DNA of 64,000 nt, from contig JAMPIT010000894.1 in NCBI GenBank assembly GCA_026261815.1, forward strand, positions 54,736,147 through 54,800,146, in the 5' to 3' direction. Below are positions 36,801 through 48,959 of the stretch, one piece after another. Positions within the stretch are counted from its first letter, which is position 1, and the number at the start of each line of letters is the position of its first letter. This DNA comes from Monarcha castaneiventris obscurior. Lineage: Eukaryota > Chordata > Aves > Passeriformes > Monarchidae. The notes below the pieces were generated by a model, which was not told the DNA's origin, searched no databases, and saw only the letters and a program-made list of their open reading frames with translations. Made by a program: the position numbers and the translations under genes.

Positions 36801-39490
36801 GACATTTAGTTGAGTTGCAGTAGATCTCCCTTAACAGTAAGTTGTACTGTCTGGTTAGTGCTACTCGCCTCCCTGCTATCCAGGAAGAAATGTTGAGTCC
36901 GGGATTTGGTAGAAGCTGGAGCAGGGGTTGGGTGTGGGTATCTGAGTGCAGAGCTAAATCCTTCTCAGTATAACATTTAGTTGTGCTGTCTAAGTGACAC
37001 ACGGACTAAATGTCAATATCTGCTGTCTATGCTCCATGTTCCTGCTAATGGACAAGTATAAGCATGGACTATCCTGGGGACCTTAGTGCTAAAACAAGAA
37101 AGAATAATTGGAATGCATGAATAATTGCTTTATTTTGTGTGTGAGAGAAATCCTGCTTTTAATGAAAAATTATCCCCATTATTTTACCTCATAGTACCTA
37201 TGCATGTTTTTATGCATGCACGCTCTGTCAACACTCCCTCCCACTCATGCATTTGCTTTCTCTCTCTTTGGGAAAAATGGGAGCGTGTGGGCAGCCGAGG
37301 GGTGTCCATTAATGAACTTCTTCAGTCTCCTGTGCGCTCCATCACTGTGCTCTTCCTGAGTGACTTCAGTGATGAAGCTACTGCTCCCTCTTATTAAGGT
37401 GGTGTTTATGCAATCCAGAGTGGATTAATTTAAATCCCTAATTTTAATCACAATTTAAATCAACAAGCAGAGCACTTTGATTTAAATAATTAAGTGTAAT
37501 CTTGTTTTGCATTTTTGCTTTCCAGTTACTTTCCTAAACAAAGGCTCAGTTTTATTGGTCAATATAATTTGCTAACCAGAGCTGTTTGTTGTACACAGTT
37601 GGGTTTCTCTGAGCACACGTGCACTGCTTACATACATTTACTCACATTCTACATTTTTACACTCTACTTTTGCTAGAAAACAGTGGTTCACATTTCTTAG
37701 CAGAAATAATAGATCTTTTAATCTCATGCAACTAATTCATAGTAGTTTGAATTCAATTCAAATACACAAAAGTGATGTTTCAAGACTGCTTTGGTGGTCT
37801 ATGTTTGCTGTTCTAGAATACAAGGCAAAAATCTTTGTTGAAATATGTTATGCTTTTAAAGCTGATCTGTTACACAAAACTAATACCAACAGCTATGGCA
37901 TTGAACCCATTGGTTCTGAACATCAAGTGCCTCAAAATTTGTGGGCCACTTAGGTAGTCTATAATTGCACATCTCAGTTTTATTCATGAATGCAAAGAGG
38001 AAAACAAACTTTCCTGCTTTTCTAATTGTTTTCCTAACTTACAGTGAACTAATTATAAACTGAACTACCTGAAAATTAACAGAGCGGTTGCTGTAACTTG
38101 CAGAAAAAAAATACTGTTGAAAAAAACCCTAGGGCAAAGCTTCAATAAGCTGTTTTAGATGCCTAGGCAGTGAAAGCTGTCCACTCAATGGCTTAGCTTT
38201 CTCCAGAAAAATTAAGAGTGAGTAGTGACACATGCATAAAAGCACATGAATTTCTTTAAAAACAAGTTTAGGATAAAATAAAAGTGATATAGGTTATCAT
38301 AACTTAACAGTTTAATTTGGAAAAACAAAAAAAATGCACTCGATAGGAGGGTCAGTATTTCAATGATACATAGTTAAACTTGTTTTAAACTTCTTTTAAT
38401 AGAGGCTTTAATATTTATGCTGGAACACTCTTCATCCATCCCTTAGAAACCGAGATTCCTTTTGTAGGTACCTTCACACCTATTTTCATGGCAGCACTTT
38501 TGGCAACGCATTCCTGGCTGTGACAGTCTGTCTTTCTCTAATGCTTAGCTCATTAGAAACATCACAGTCTGTACTCTGAAATTAGTACCAGGGACTTGTG
38601 GGTGGAGTCAGAGAGCAAAAGATTAAAGGATTATATATTCCTAGGTACTGTACTGGAGTACAAAAATGTTAACAGCTCCATTCACAGAACAAGAAGGGTG
38701 GTTTAAGGATTTGACGCAAAGTATTTAAATTGTAAATTTAGACTAATTTTGCTCTAAATGAGAGAACAACAGCCAAATCTAGATAATATGCACTCCAAAA
38801 CATTATTTAAATGTTCCCTTCCACTGATTACTCATAAGAGGACTGTTAAGACAGCAAGTCTGTAATACTGCACATGGGAATTGCAGTATTTAGTATCATC
38901 AGGAAGTTGCACAGCAGAGATGGAAGCTTGCTCAGTTTAAGATGTCTGAATTTCCTTCTGTTTCTTCCCTAATTGTAGATTTTTCTCTTCTGATAGTGTA
39001 GCTATGGAGTGGGAGGTTGATTAAATTTAATTCAGATTTATCTGAGTTCAGTCATGTTATCTCTTAAAATGTGTCTCTAAAGGTTAACAGTCCTTTGGCA
39101 TTTTCATCTTTGCTTTCCTACCCTGAAGGAAAACTTAGTGGCTTGCACGTCTAGGAAGTTGAAGATAGCTGGTTGTATTTTTCCATATCTACAAAGCAAT
39201 ATTATATCTGGATTCATATCTGCTCCTGGAAAATTTTTTAGGCTTAATGTTTAATTTCCATATGCTTAAAAGGGAAAGTTGTTCAATCCCGAGGGTTTCA
39301 TTTCGCTTCGCCTCCAGGCAACCTTTCAGTTAAGGAAAGGTCCAAAGTGCTGCAGAGCCCCGTTTTTGTGTTCTGCTTCCTGCCCCACGCGGTGTGGAAT
39401 AAAAGCTGGGCACAAAAGGGAGCCCTGGGGCTGCACGTGGTGCCTTTGTGGTGGGGCTGAGGGGGCCAAGGTGGCAGAGGCACGTGGGGA

Positions 39491-39508
39491 TGCTGCTGCT
39501 GCTGCTGC
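39491..39508 (+). repeat. (TGC)6 trinucleotide repeat
   Basis: Six TGC units in a locally GC-rich intronic stretch. It is not in a supported reading frame. Confidence 0.85.
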
Positions 39509-40435
39509 CCACACTGCTCCTGTGCCCCACTGCGGCTCTGCCTTGGGGCTCCTTCCCTGGGTCTCTGCTGCAGTCAGGTAGCAGCAAACCTCAGCAGTCC
39601 CACCAGCTGTGAGCTCCCAGTAAGTAAAATTAACCACTGGAACTCTACTGGGACCTGGCACTCCAATATCTCTTACCAGAGGCTTCACCCTGTAGCAGAC
39701 TGTTCTGTCCCAGTTTGTGAGTTTTGCAGAAATACCAGACTTCTGCAATTTTGAATCTGTTGTTACCTCTTACAGAGGTTTTTACCTGAAAAGAAAGAAA
39801 AGGCAAATGAACTGATTTTGGGGGGCATTTTTTTCTCTCCTAGATGAGAGTATCTGGTTTCTTTCATGATGATTTTTTTTAAGTAGAATTCCAGCAGTCT
39901 TCTGTAAGAAGACAAAATATTTCTGGAATGCAACACCTGTGCAAAGAAAATGAATTACCATGTGCCAAAATCCTTCAGTAAATGCTGTGTTGTGTGGGTA
40001 ACTTGACAAAAGTTTTGCAGCAAACCATAAACATCTGCAAAACATTGGAAAATCTGGCCCAGACTTGGGGCTGCTTGAATTCTATGGCATTTGTAATAAT
40101 TTACTGTTCCACAATATGTAATTATTTGTGTGCACCTTAGGACTAATTTTCTTGGCAAGAGTAGAAAAAGGTCTGTTTTATTAAAGATACAGGAATGACT
40201 GATATCCTTTACCTGTACAACTCCAGGGTCCACGTTTATCTTTTCCCTCTGGAATGCATGTACTCATGGCTGTACACTTGTCTGTGCAGCGTGGCGAGGA
40301 ATGGGAAAGGGGCAGCAGGTTCAGTCCGAACTGCAGACACATGTTGCTTTTCTTTTTTTTCCCTTTTTTCCTTGGGGAAGCACTGAGAGGATTGAAGTCA
40401 TCCAGCCAGCTTTGTTCAGCTCAGCTGAACTTTGG

Positions 40436-40497
40436 GAAAAAAAAACAAAAAACCAAACAAACAACAGAAAAAAAAAAAAACCAAAAAAAACCAACCC
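40436..40497 (+). repeat. A-rich tract with CC interruptions
   Basis: Runs of A broken by CC and C (AAAACAAAAAACCAAACAAA type). It is the complement of the G/T tracts elsewhere in the intron. It lies just left of the 40.57 kb CpG islet. Confidence 0.75.
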
Positions 40498-40569
40498 AGG
40501 CCATGTGTGCTTTTAGTGAACTCTGGGCCTAATCCTAAATCTTTGGAGTTCAGTGGCAGGTTAGAGTGT

Positions 40570-41340
40570 CCAAGGAGTGAATCACTCACGGGCTGCGCAC
40601 CAGCCGCGGCTGTGGCATTGTCCTCCTCGGCCCACTCGTGTGAATAATCGCCCATGGGCTCATGCAGGGCTCTCAGCCCGGCCAGGTTCAGCGCTGCACG
40701 GAGCCAGGAGACCGAAAGAGCCTTTTGTGTGTCACTTTTCTCCCGGGAAGAACACCCAGATGAAGCGGTTTCACCGCGCCGTTCTTGCCCCGGCTTCCCC
40801 AAATGCTCGGTATCTGTGCTCGCAGCCAGATTACCAAAGACCTCAGCTTCCTGGAAGGCACCTAAAAAAGGGTCGGATTTTGAAAAGAGCTTAGCACCCA
40901 GGCTGCCCAGCTTTTCAGAGAATCTGGCAGCGAGTGTCGGAGCCGAGGCTCTGCGGAGATGCTGGAAGAACGCTGGCTTCCCACACGCCGGGCTAGTGCT
41001 GCGCGCTTTACAGGGCTCGCACAGCATTGTCCGAGAGAACAAACAGCGACAGGGCAAAGAACCCCCGCACTCTGTGTTAGCAGATCCCGGGGGGCAGGGG
41101 GGACGGGGTCCTTTCCCTTTTTAAAGATTCCGTTCGGGCATTGTCAAAAGAAATAAATAAAGCAACATCGTTTAAAAGCTTTCGGAACAATAGTCTCTTC
41201 CACTTCCCTTCCTCATTGTGGAGCCCTGGGCCCGGCTTTTGTTTATTTTGTGCTGCCAGCCTCATGGTGCCGGATTGGTCGGTGTCTGATTTCATTCCTA
41301 TGGGTGATGTCAAAAGCTGACCCAGAAGTTCTCGGCAAGT
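40570..41340. promoter_or_regulatory. Intronic CpG islet, candidate alternative promoter or enhancer
   Basis: A hand count gives about 43 CpG in 770 bp, at clearly higher G+C than the flanking intron, where CpG is rare. The region contains an inverted CCAAT box (ATTGG within GGATTGGTC at 41274-41282), a CATTCCT M-CAT site at 41293-41299, and four CATTGT (SOX-like) motifs at 40616, 41025, 41139 and 41214. A GTGAGT donor lies on the minus strand (+ strand ACTCAC at 40584-40589). Open frames of 150-200 codons occur on both strands, as expected in GC-rich DNA, and none has a recognised domain. Promoter versus enhancer cannot be decided here. Confidence 0.5.
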
Positions 41341-43439
41341 TTGCTTTTAGCTTTCAGTTGTTGTTTTTGTGCGTGTATCCGTGTGCACAAGAGTACTTTT
41401 CAGTCCTAGGAGGATTCTGTTACAGGCTGAATATTATTCAGCTGCAAAACTAATAAGGAATAATATTTGTGCCAGGAACTGCGTGGCTTGTTTCCTACAA
41501 ATACTAGGAATAGCAAGCAATTCAGGCACTGTGAAATTATGGAAGTTGTAATTAAGATTAATTACAGTTCTGGTGTTACTCTAAGACTTAGAAGTAAATT
41601 CAAAATCTCTATGAGAATTTCATAACAACTGAAAACTGTGATGATTAGTTAGAAGGCTGATTTCACATTCATATTTAGCACTAATACGAATTTTCTTTTT
41701 ATAGAGGTATTAGAATTGTAATGCCACTTTTTTTTTTTGTTATTTTTATTGGTTGTCAAACTGACAATTTAAATATCAGGTTCTCACAGAGGTGTGCATG
41801 CCACTGGCAACAATATTCCATGTTTATTTTTATAGAAAATAAGGGGGTTTTCTGTGTGCTCAATCTGCAAATATTGCTATCTTTGTTAAACTTTGTTTTC
41901 CATTTCTCTGGCCTTAACACTTGGGTATTTTTCCTTCAGCAGCCTCTGACCTCTCTCCTGTGTTTCTTTTTGTTAGATAAGTAAAAGATGAGCATTACTT
42001 TATAAGGACATAGTTTCATACCCTTGTCCTCTCTTAGAGTACAGTCAAGTTGCTTGTATAAACACGAACAGTTTTGCTTACTTTTCAGTTTATACGAATG
42101 CCAATTTAAGGTTCTTGAGCTGGGTGTCCCCACCTCCGCCCTGGTCTTGTCACCTCCTGGTTCCTTTGCCTCTTTGCTTTGCACAACATCATACACAAAT
42201 GTAGCAGTAGTATGTTACCAGCTCTGGAAAATGCAATGTTATGGTCTGGGAGAATATGGTAAAATTACCTTCTCTGTCTCTCTCAATATGCATGTAGCTT
42301 TGACAAAGGTTTGTTCTTGTGTGTCAGATTTCACAGCAAAGTATGTTGACCAGGATTTTATTTGAAGAGAATGAAACACCCCTCCAGCTCTGCAAAACTG
42401 CATCCAGCAAAACGTCCCTTGTTTTCCTGCCCCTGGTCTTTTTTTAAACAGTCAAGGCAAACAGAATCCTTGCCCTGAGATTCCTTGGAAGCAGGACACT
42501 TGGAGAAATTTGGATGCCTCGGAAATAGTCCAATATAAAGCAGCAACGCTAGGCTGAAGTACTTTTCACCTACAGATAATTGATTGCACAGATTCAAGCA
42601 TGTTATATCAATTCCCTTAGCCTCGTTTATGGTCATGAAGGATGCCATCCACTTAGGGAAGGCTGTACAAGCCCACCAAGGCATCCAGGGGCTGAAATTC
42701 CAGAAGCTGCATCCTTTTTCAGTCTCCTTTCCCCTGGCTGGAGCAGTGCTCATCCAGGCCTGAGGCTGCCCTCGGTGCCTGCCTGGCCCAGCTCCAGCTG
42801 CATCCCAGCTTTGCCTCCCAGGTGCTCCCTTGTTTTAGGATTGGCTGCTTTTAGAGACAGCCTCCCTCACCATCCCTGTCCGAGAGCAAACCCCCAGCTC
42901 TGGTGGAAATGTTAAGAAGGAAAAATGATTTTTATCTGCATTCAGAGTCTGTTTTAAATACTGTGCTTTTTATGATTTCCATATGATTCTTGGGGATTTT
43001 AACATCAAAAGACCCAGATTATCCTAATTGGTGTAAGAGGTTGGAAAGGTTTTCTTCATGCTGGACTTAAATAGGGTTCCTACTTGGATACTTTTGCGCT
43101 GGCTTACTCCCTTTGTGACATGAAAGCCAATTGCAGCTAAGCAGATCCCCCCCTTTTTTTTTTTTTGCTTAATAAACTGAAATAACCATACTGTTAAGTA
43201 TTAAAATGCAGAAGCATCATGCATTTTTAAAGCTTCCAGAAATAGCCTACAACGCATTGCAGAAAATTAGTGAAGCCATACATGTAATGAAAAACATTTG
43301 GTAATGGACTCTGGATCACTTAGTGGCTGATTTACTGCCTGTCCTGTGTTTTCCCTCCTCTCCATAAACTATCGTTTACAGATAGGAGCAGCGAGGATTT
43401 CTTGGAAACTTATCTTTGAGGAGAGAGGAAAACCCCTTA
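41341..43439. other. Intron between the two CpG islets, nothing recognised
   Basis: AT-rich sequence with short open frames on both strands and a 12-T run near 43155. No conserved coding, RNA or repeat signature seen. Confidence 0.5.
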
Positions 43440-43880
43440 GATTTAGAAGCGCAGCAAATGGCTTTGCACAGCTTTGCTCCCGACGATGGCTTTCCCCGTT
43501 TAGCAGGAAGCCAGCCTTTTATGTGGACGGCAGTTTTCCTGCGGAGAAGGATCACGCCTGGGTCGCTGCTCCCGCACAATGGGCGGATCTTCAGCGCACA
43601 GATGGCTCAGCCCGGGCTGGTACCTGGCCTGGGCTCAGCCCTCCCTGCCAGCCCTGCCTGGCCCCGAGTGCCAGGCTCTGGAGGGGTGCCCCGTGCTGAG
43701 CGATGTGCTGTGCTGGCAAAGCCTCCCCTGCTCTGGGGAAGGGTGAGACAGACGGAGGAGGCTCCGGGTCTGCTGCATCTCTCCGGGTCTTGGCTCTGTG
43801 GATTCGCACCTGGAGCAGCGGCTCTGTGCTCCTCACTGAAATGCCCTCTGATGTCCGGGCATAAAAGTCCATTTGAGATG
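43440..43880 (+). promoter_or_regulatory. Second intronic CpG islet followed by a splice donor
   Basis: About 21 CpG in 430 bp by hand count, in GC-rich DNA between AT-rich flanks. It is followed on the + strand by a good donor, CTG|GTGAGT, at 43895/43896. A CpG-rich segment just upstream of a donor, in the same orientation as TEAD1, is the layout expected for an alternative first exon. A 167-codon open frame crosses it but begins at a non-ATG codon and has no recognised domain, so I do not call it coding. Confidence 0.35.
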
Positions 43881-44158
43881 TCTGTTTGCTTCCTGGTGAG
43901 TTATTGGGTAAGCACTTAAGGTAACAGTGTGCTCGGCTGTTCCAGCAGTTGCTCAGAGTCTTAAGACACAGATTTTTTTCCCCTTACCCCCTTTTTGCAC
44001 TCTGCCACACTTGCTGAAGGCAGTTTCAGTAAACTGCGTTTAGCCTGCTCACTACTGGCAACATCCTCTTGAAAAACTGGGCACCAGAACTTGTTTTGGG
44101 GCTGCAAAAAAATCTCTCTGTGGTTTTGAATAAAGTCCCAAGCAAAAGAACAGAATTT

Positions 44159-44207
44159 AAAAAAAAAAAAAAAAAAAAAAACCCAAAAACCTAAACCAAA
44201 AAAAAGA
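44159..44207 (+). repeat. Poly(A) run of 23 with A/CC-rich tail
   Basis: A uninterrupted from 44159 to 44181, then ACCCAAAAACCTAAACCAAA. It could be the remains of a retrocopy tail, but I recognise no source sequence upstream of it. Confidence 0.85.
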
Positions 44208-44822
44208 AGGTGCGGGGAGACAAAAGGGGCATCTATGCACACAGGTCAGATTTTCAGCATTTAACTAAATACTTGTTTTGCTGTGCTGTAGCTTCTAAAC
44301 TATCTCTGTAAAACATTTACTTGTCTGGCTTTAATCGTACCCTTTGCTAAGTGTTTGCTTTGCACACGAAACAAAGCCTTCCTTAAGACTGCAATGAAAC
44401 CATTAGTTAGGTTTCATTTTCAAAACAGCAAAAGCCAAAATGAACTTAAACATTCAATCATCAATCAAGAAATAAAATAATAGCAGCGTTTCTAATGTGG
44501 AGATCTCAGTGGAAATCTTAAATGCAATCTGCAATGCTCTCTGCAGGTTTTAACTGATTTTGGCTTCTGTGACCACAGGCCTGAGGTCACAGCAGTCTCC
44601 TGATGTGTCTAACAAGTGACAGTTTTTATTATCTGCATAATTCTTCTTATTTTTATTTCTGATTTCCATCTCCTGGTGTGTAGTTACTGGACTATTTCTG
44701 CAGTTATCTGGGTATTTACTTGCATATTTGAAACTGGCTTTTTCCTTCTTCCTCTTCACAGGGAAGTAAATCATTGAAAGCAAAAGACTACCAGATAGAA
44801 ACAGATAATTTATAGAACAGAG

Positions 44823-44839
44823 AAAAAAAAAAAAAAAAA
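44823..44839 (+). repeat. Poly(A) run of 17
   Basis: Homopolymer in AT-rich intron, with no element body recognised. Confidence 0.9.
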
Positions 44840-45679
44840 GTAGAATCCTGAAGACCTTTATGCAACAACCATCTTCAAGAATGGAAAAAAGAATGGAGTG
44901 GAAAAGCAATTGGAATTTATGTGAAACTCTCAGAGGGCTCATAGACACAGATAACGATTCAGTGCTAAATGCCTGGAAAGAACATTTCCTAATTTTTGCC
45001 CAAAGAACTGTTGTTTGCAGAACTTACAACATCAACATGGTGGGAGAAAGACTCTAGGATGATGAGAAAGAAGATGCAGTGATCCAGATACTCTGATATT
45101 TTACAGGAAAGGTTTTCACTTAATAGCAAAATACTGTGCACACAGTTCCAAGTCCCTGGGAAAGAAATCTTAAAGTTTTACTGTGAGAGAGAAAAGACTG
45201 ACACAATTTCAGCAGTCTGAGGGAGCTTATAAAGCATGCCTGGGAAAGTCCCTCATGCAAATCATTCATAATCATGTTCGTCCAATTGTAAAAGCCAAAC
45301 TCCCTGAAAATCAGAGCAATTTTGTTGGAATAGGATGTAGAAACTAAACCTTCTGTGCTCCACAATGAGTATGAAGTCACTGACAAGATCTGACACTTTC
45401 TTCACTTTGCAAGATTAAGCTCATATTTTCCAGCTGTGCATGAATGTGTCTATGTATTTGTTTTTTCCTTTGTTCCTGAATATCCTCATGAAATCAGAGC
45501 ACACATTAAAGAAAACCTTAGTGTGTTGCCAGGGCCCTGTGCCTCAATAGTCATTTCCCAGGTTAAGAGAGGGTGTGGAGTCCCCAGCACTGAGACTATT
45601 CATATGGAATATTGTGCCTCTCTTGGGCTGCTTTTCAAAAGTGTCCTATCAGCTGCAGAATTCACACTGAAATGGGTAG

Positions 45680-46036
45680 GAATCATTAAGGATCAACTCT
45701 CCCTGCCCCACAAGGCCTAGGGAGAGCCATCTCCTGTCCAGCTTCTTCCAGTGTGACGTGGCTGATGCTGTGAGCCCTGACTCGCTGCCGACAGTCCTTC
45801 AGCAACTCCATGACCTGTGTGAGGAGAGAGAGGAGGCCAGGCGTGTGCTGCTGCAAGCCAAGGTGCCCTTCCCCTACTTGGAATATGCTGAAAACCTGAG
45901 AAAGCCAGAGGGGAAGGTTTTTTGCCAGCTCCTAACTGATGTAGTGGAGGGCTCAGGGCAACAAGAAACCACTTGTGGCTTCCTTAATCTGCATCACCCA
46001 GTGCTCCTGTGCAGCTCTGCTTTATGGTGCTGGTGA
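45680..46036 (+). other. Unidentified open frame with protein-like composition
   Basis: The frame is open for about 118 codons after a TAG at 45677-45679. Its middle (about 45800-45920) reads like a charged helix followed by a proline turn (LQQLHDLCEEREEARRV, then FPYLEYAENLRKPEG). There is no ATG near the start, no recognised domain and no convincing splice frame. It may be an old gene or retroelement fragment, or chance. I do not claim a gene. Confidence 0.15.
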
Positions 46037-48848
46037 GAAATCGCATCAGCCTGCAGCTGCTGGGGTGAAGGAGCTCTGCCTCTGGATCAGTCCTGGACTG
46101 CCACGAGCTGCCGTGTGTGGCACAGCAGAGGCAGGAGCCCCCTGGAAAATCTAGTTCATGACTGCATTAAGCGTCGGAGATAGAAAGCACCCTCCTTGGC
46201 TTTGAGATTCCACCCTCTGTTTCTGGTGCTGATTTGCTGTGCAGGCAACCTTGAAGTCACCAGTGCCCATGTGCTCATTGCCCTCTCCACAGGCCTGCTG
46301 GAATATCTGAAAAATCATTTTAAGACAGGAATAGGACATTGAAGGATGACTTTAGGACTTTTTCAAAATTTGCCATAAATTTCCTGTGGTAAAGTCTCAA
46401 GCCATCCTCAAATCTTTTGCTTTTTACATCAGTTGTCTAATCCTAATGCTGCCTGGGAGGAGAGACCTATAATTCAAATTATTATTCTGCCTTCCAAGGG
46501 CATAAACATTTTTTCCCCCTCTGCATAATATATAGGAAGGAGTATAATCTGGACATGCAGCAGTCTCCTCCTCAAATTTCTTCTTTATCTGATCAATGGT
46601 GGTTTCTCTGAGGGAGAATCATCAGGATCCTCAAAAGACACTCAGAGTTTCTGCAGTCCTTGTACATCATTCTTGTAGCCTGGCTGGGACAAACATCTTC
46701 TATCAAGGATTTTGCTTATTAGGAAGGAGAAGTCTGAAATATGAAGTATTTTTCCCACAGTTGTCTTCTTTTTTTTTCCTTCACATTTTATGTGGCTGTG
46801 GCATAAAGAAGGTTGCAGAATCTCCATAAGACACAGGGTATGTTTGACGAGACCAAATCTGAGAAGATTAATTGTCCAATTCTAAGTAAATTTTTAAATT
46901 TTTTGCGGTAGCAAGATGGTTTTCTCACCCTTTTGTGCTGTGAAATGTATCCTGAATTTGTACTATTACTCCAGAACAATAGCTGGACTCCCTGTTTAGG
47001 CTCCACAAGAAGAAGCGTGGGTGTGAGAGCCAACCCTCCACACATATGGCAGGCTGAGCCCAGGGAGCTGCTGGAGGGCTCAGTGTGTGTGAACACGAGC
47101 TCCCCTCTGCCTGCATTTGCACTTTGGGGAGCTGGGACTTCTGGAGAGACCTGCCCATCCTCCTGTGTGAACTTTGTCTGTTTGAGAACAGAGAATAACC
47201 AAAAAGAGTTTCGTTCCTGTGGTATCTTTAGCTGGTATAGCTGGGTTGTAGCTTCTCAGGAAAGAGATCCCCTCTGGAAATGTGTGGCTGAGAGTGCTCT
47301 CATTGCCTGGGGAAGGCTCACAGGAGCTTTAGGTGTCTCAGCTATGGAAGGCGGACAGAGGTAGCCTGGGGAGGCCCTGGAAGTGAGGGAGCCATAGAGA
47401 ACTTTGCCCCTGTTCTGTGAGTTGTTTGTGAATTTACTAATGGGAACAAAATGATTTTTAAGCCCAGGACTCTCAGCTGATGCAGTCGTTCCCCACAGTG
47501 TGGTGCAAGAAATAACCTTTCTTCTACATGGACGTGGCTGATAATCAGGAGCTTGCTAGGTACTTCTGGCTTCCTAAAACAGCTGCATGCCCCCGTGGGA
47601 ATCTGAACTTTACATGCCCGTTTTCTGTCAGACCCGGGCAGTGGTGCTGTGATTCTGTACCTCGTGTGAGCAAACTCAGTTCTCATCCCGAGTTTGGGGC
47701 TGTGAGTCCCTGTGGCACCCTGGCTGGCACCTCCTGTGCTCGAGGGTCGGCTCTGAGATCCTCCCAGGGTGTCCTGCCAGGGCCCTGGGAAGGGCTCAGC
47801 AAGCTGCCAATCCCACAGGACAGGCTGCAGAGTCCTTGTAAAGCAGTAGGAAATGCAGCAGATGAGGTCTCAGCATGACATTAATCTCTCAGATCTAAAG
47901 CACAGCTGGTGGGTCTCTGGTGCTCTGCAGTACTGAGGTATGGCCTCTGAGAGGGCTGAATGCAAAAACATCCTGCCCAGGACATCCCAGCCAGGGGAGA
48001 GCTGTATTTGCCACCCAGGGCACAAGGCTCAGCTGTGGTCTAGGAGATCCAGGGCTCCTTGCTCACTTGAACCCACTCATGACGCTCCAGCCTCAGGGCC
48101 CAGTACAGTGTTATCCTATTCCTGAACGTCTGGGCTGTCCATGGGAGCTGTTCCCCCACACACTGTTAGCTCAGCTCAGTCCCCAGTGCTTTCTTGCAGC
48201 TGAGGGCTCCTCAAATGTCAGTGTGCAGCTCACACCCAGCCCCACAGAGCCTGGTGCCTCTGGTGTGGGTCTGCTACCACAGCAAGGGTGGGCGCAGAGT
48301 TTCAAGATGTGTAAAACACGTAAGGCTGCAGCTTCCTGGTGAATTACCAGTATGGTCCTCAGGTGGACAGAATTTATCAATTATGACCTCAAAATCCTCT
48401 TTTTGTGGAGATCTACAATGTTAACCTGTGACTTTAATGACTTCACACATGATTAATATAAAGTTACATCGGCAGCTAAATTAGGGTGGACTTAGAAATG
48501 ACACCTAAAATGGGAGGAAGTGCAAAATGCCATCAGATGCATGTTCTGGGCTTACACATTAAGTCCTTTGGTGAACAGATGTGGTTTTAAATACATGCTT
48601 TCCTGTTTGCTTCCTGCAAAATCTCCATACAGGTGGTCATCTGTAAAGCCCCAAATCTCCTGGGACCCGGTTATCTGTCCTGGAAGTGGCCACTTTCACA
48701 CAGACCAGGATATGCCTGCAGCCCATGCTGTGGCCCATGACTGAATGTGTAATTGTTTCTATCTGGTTATAAATTGTTACCTGAGTTAAGTTTCCTAATG
48801 AAAAGCAGAACAGCTCCCAATGTTTGCGCTCCATCTGCTGTCATTTAT
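46037..48848. other. Intron, no recognised gene
   Basis: Moderately GC-rich in parts (46950-48300) but without island-level CpG. Overlapping open frames on both strands are consistent with chance. Confidence 0.5.
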
Positions 48849-48959
48849 AATTAGGCTGTAAACTCCTCAGAGCAAGAACTTGCTGCCCTTCTGTGCACCT
48901 ACAGTGCCAAACACGCTGGGGTCTTGATATTAGTTGAGCTGCCATTAATAATAAATAGA
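48849..48959 (+). repeat. Ancient L2-like 3' UTR relic
   Basis: TTAGGCTGTAAACTCCTCAGAGCAAGAACTTG (about 48851-48882), then CTACAGTGCCAAACACGCTGGGGTC, ending in ATTAATAATAAATAG. This follows the 3' end typical of L2-type LINEs and their SINE partners ('tagactgtaagctccttgagggcagggact ... acagtgcctagcacaatggggt ... aataataaata'). Strongly diverged but collinear. Confidence 0.6.

Larger units (their letters stand above)
25331..40569. other. Intron, no recognised gene
   Basis: About 15 kb of mostly AT-rich DNA. It contains the microsatellite at 27511-27570, MIR-like relics at 28050-28145 (+) and 30770-30872 (-), a 23-T run at 28323-28345, an (ATT)n array at 30583-30601, a moderately GC-rich stretch at about 34240-35270 without island-level CpG, an AT-rich cluster of TTTAAAT motifs at 37424-37495, and (TGC)6 at 39491-39508. 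No conserved coding motif was found. Confidence 0.5.
43902..45679. other. Intron, no recognised gene
   Basis: AT-rich DNA containing the poly(A) tracts at 44159-44207 and 44823-44839. A 94-codon open frame at 45436-45720 has no recognised motif. Confidence 0.5.

Noticed and set aside
43416..43919. 167-codon + strand frame across the second CpG islet
   Set aside because: It begins at a non-ATG codon, with no domain. The islet is reported as possible regulatory DNA instead.
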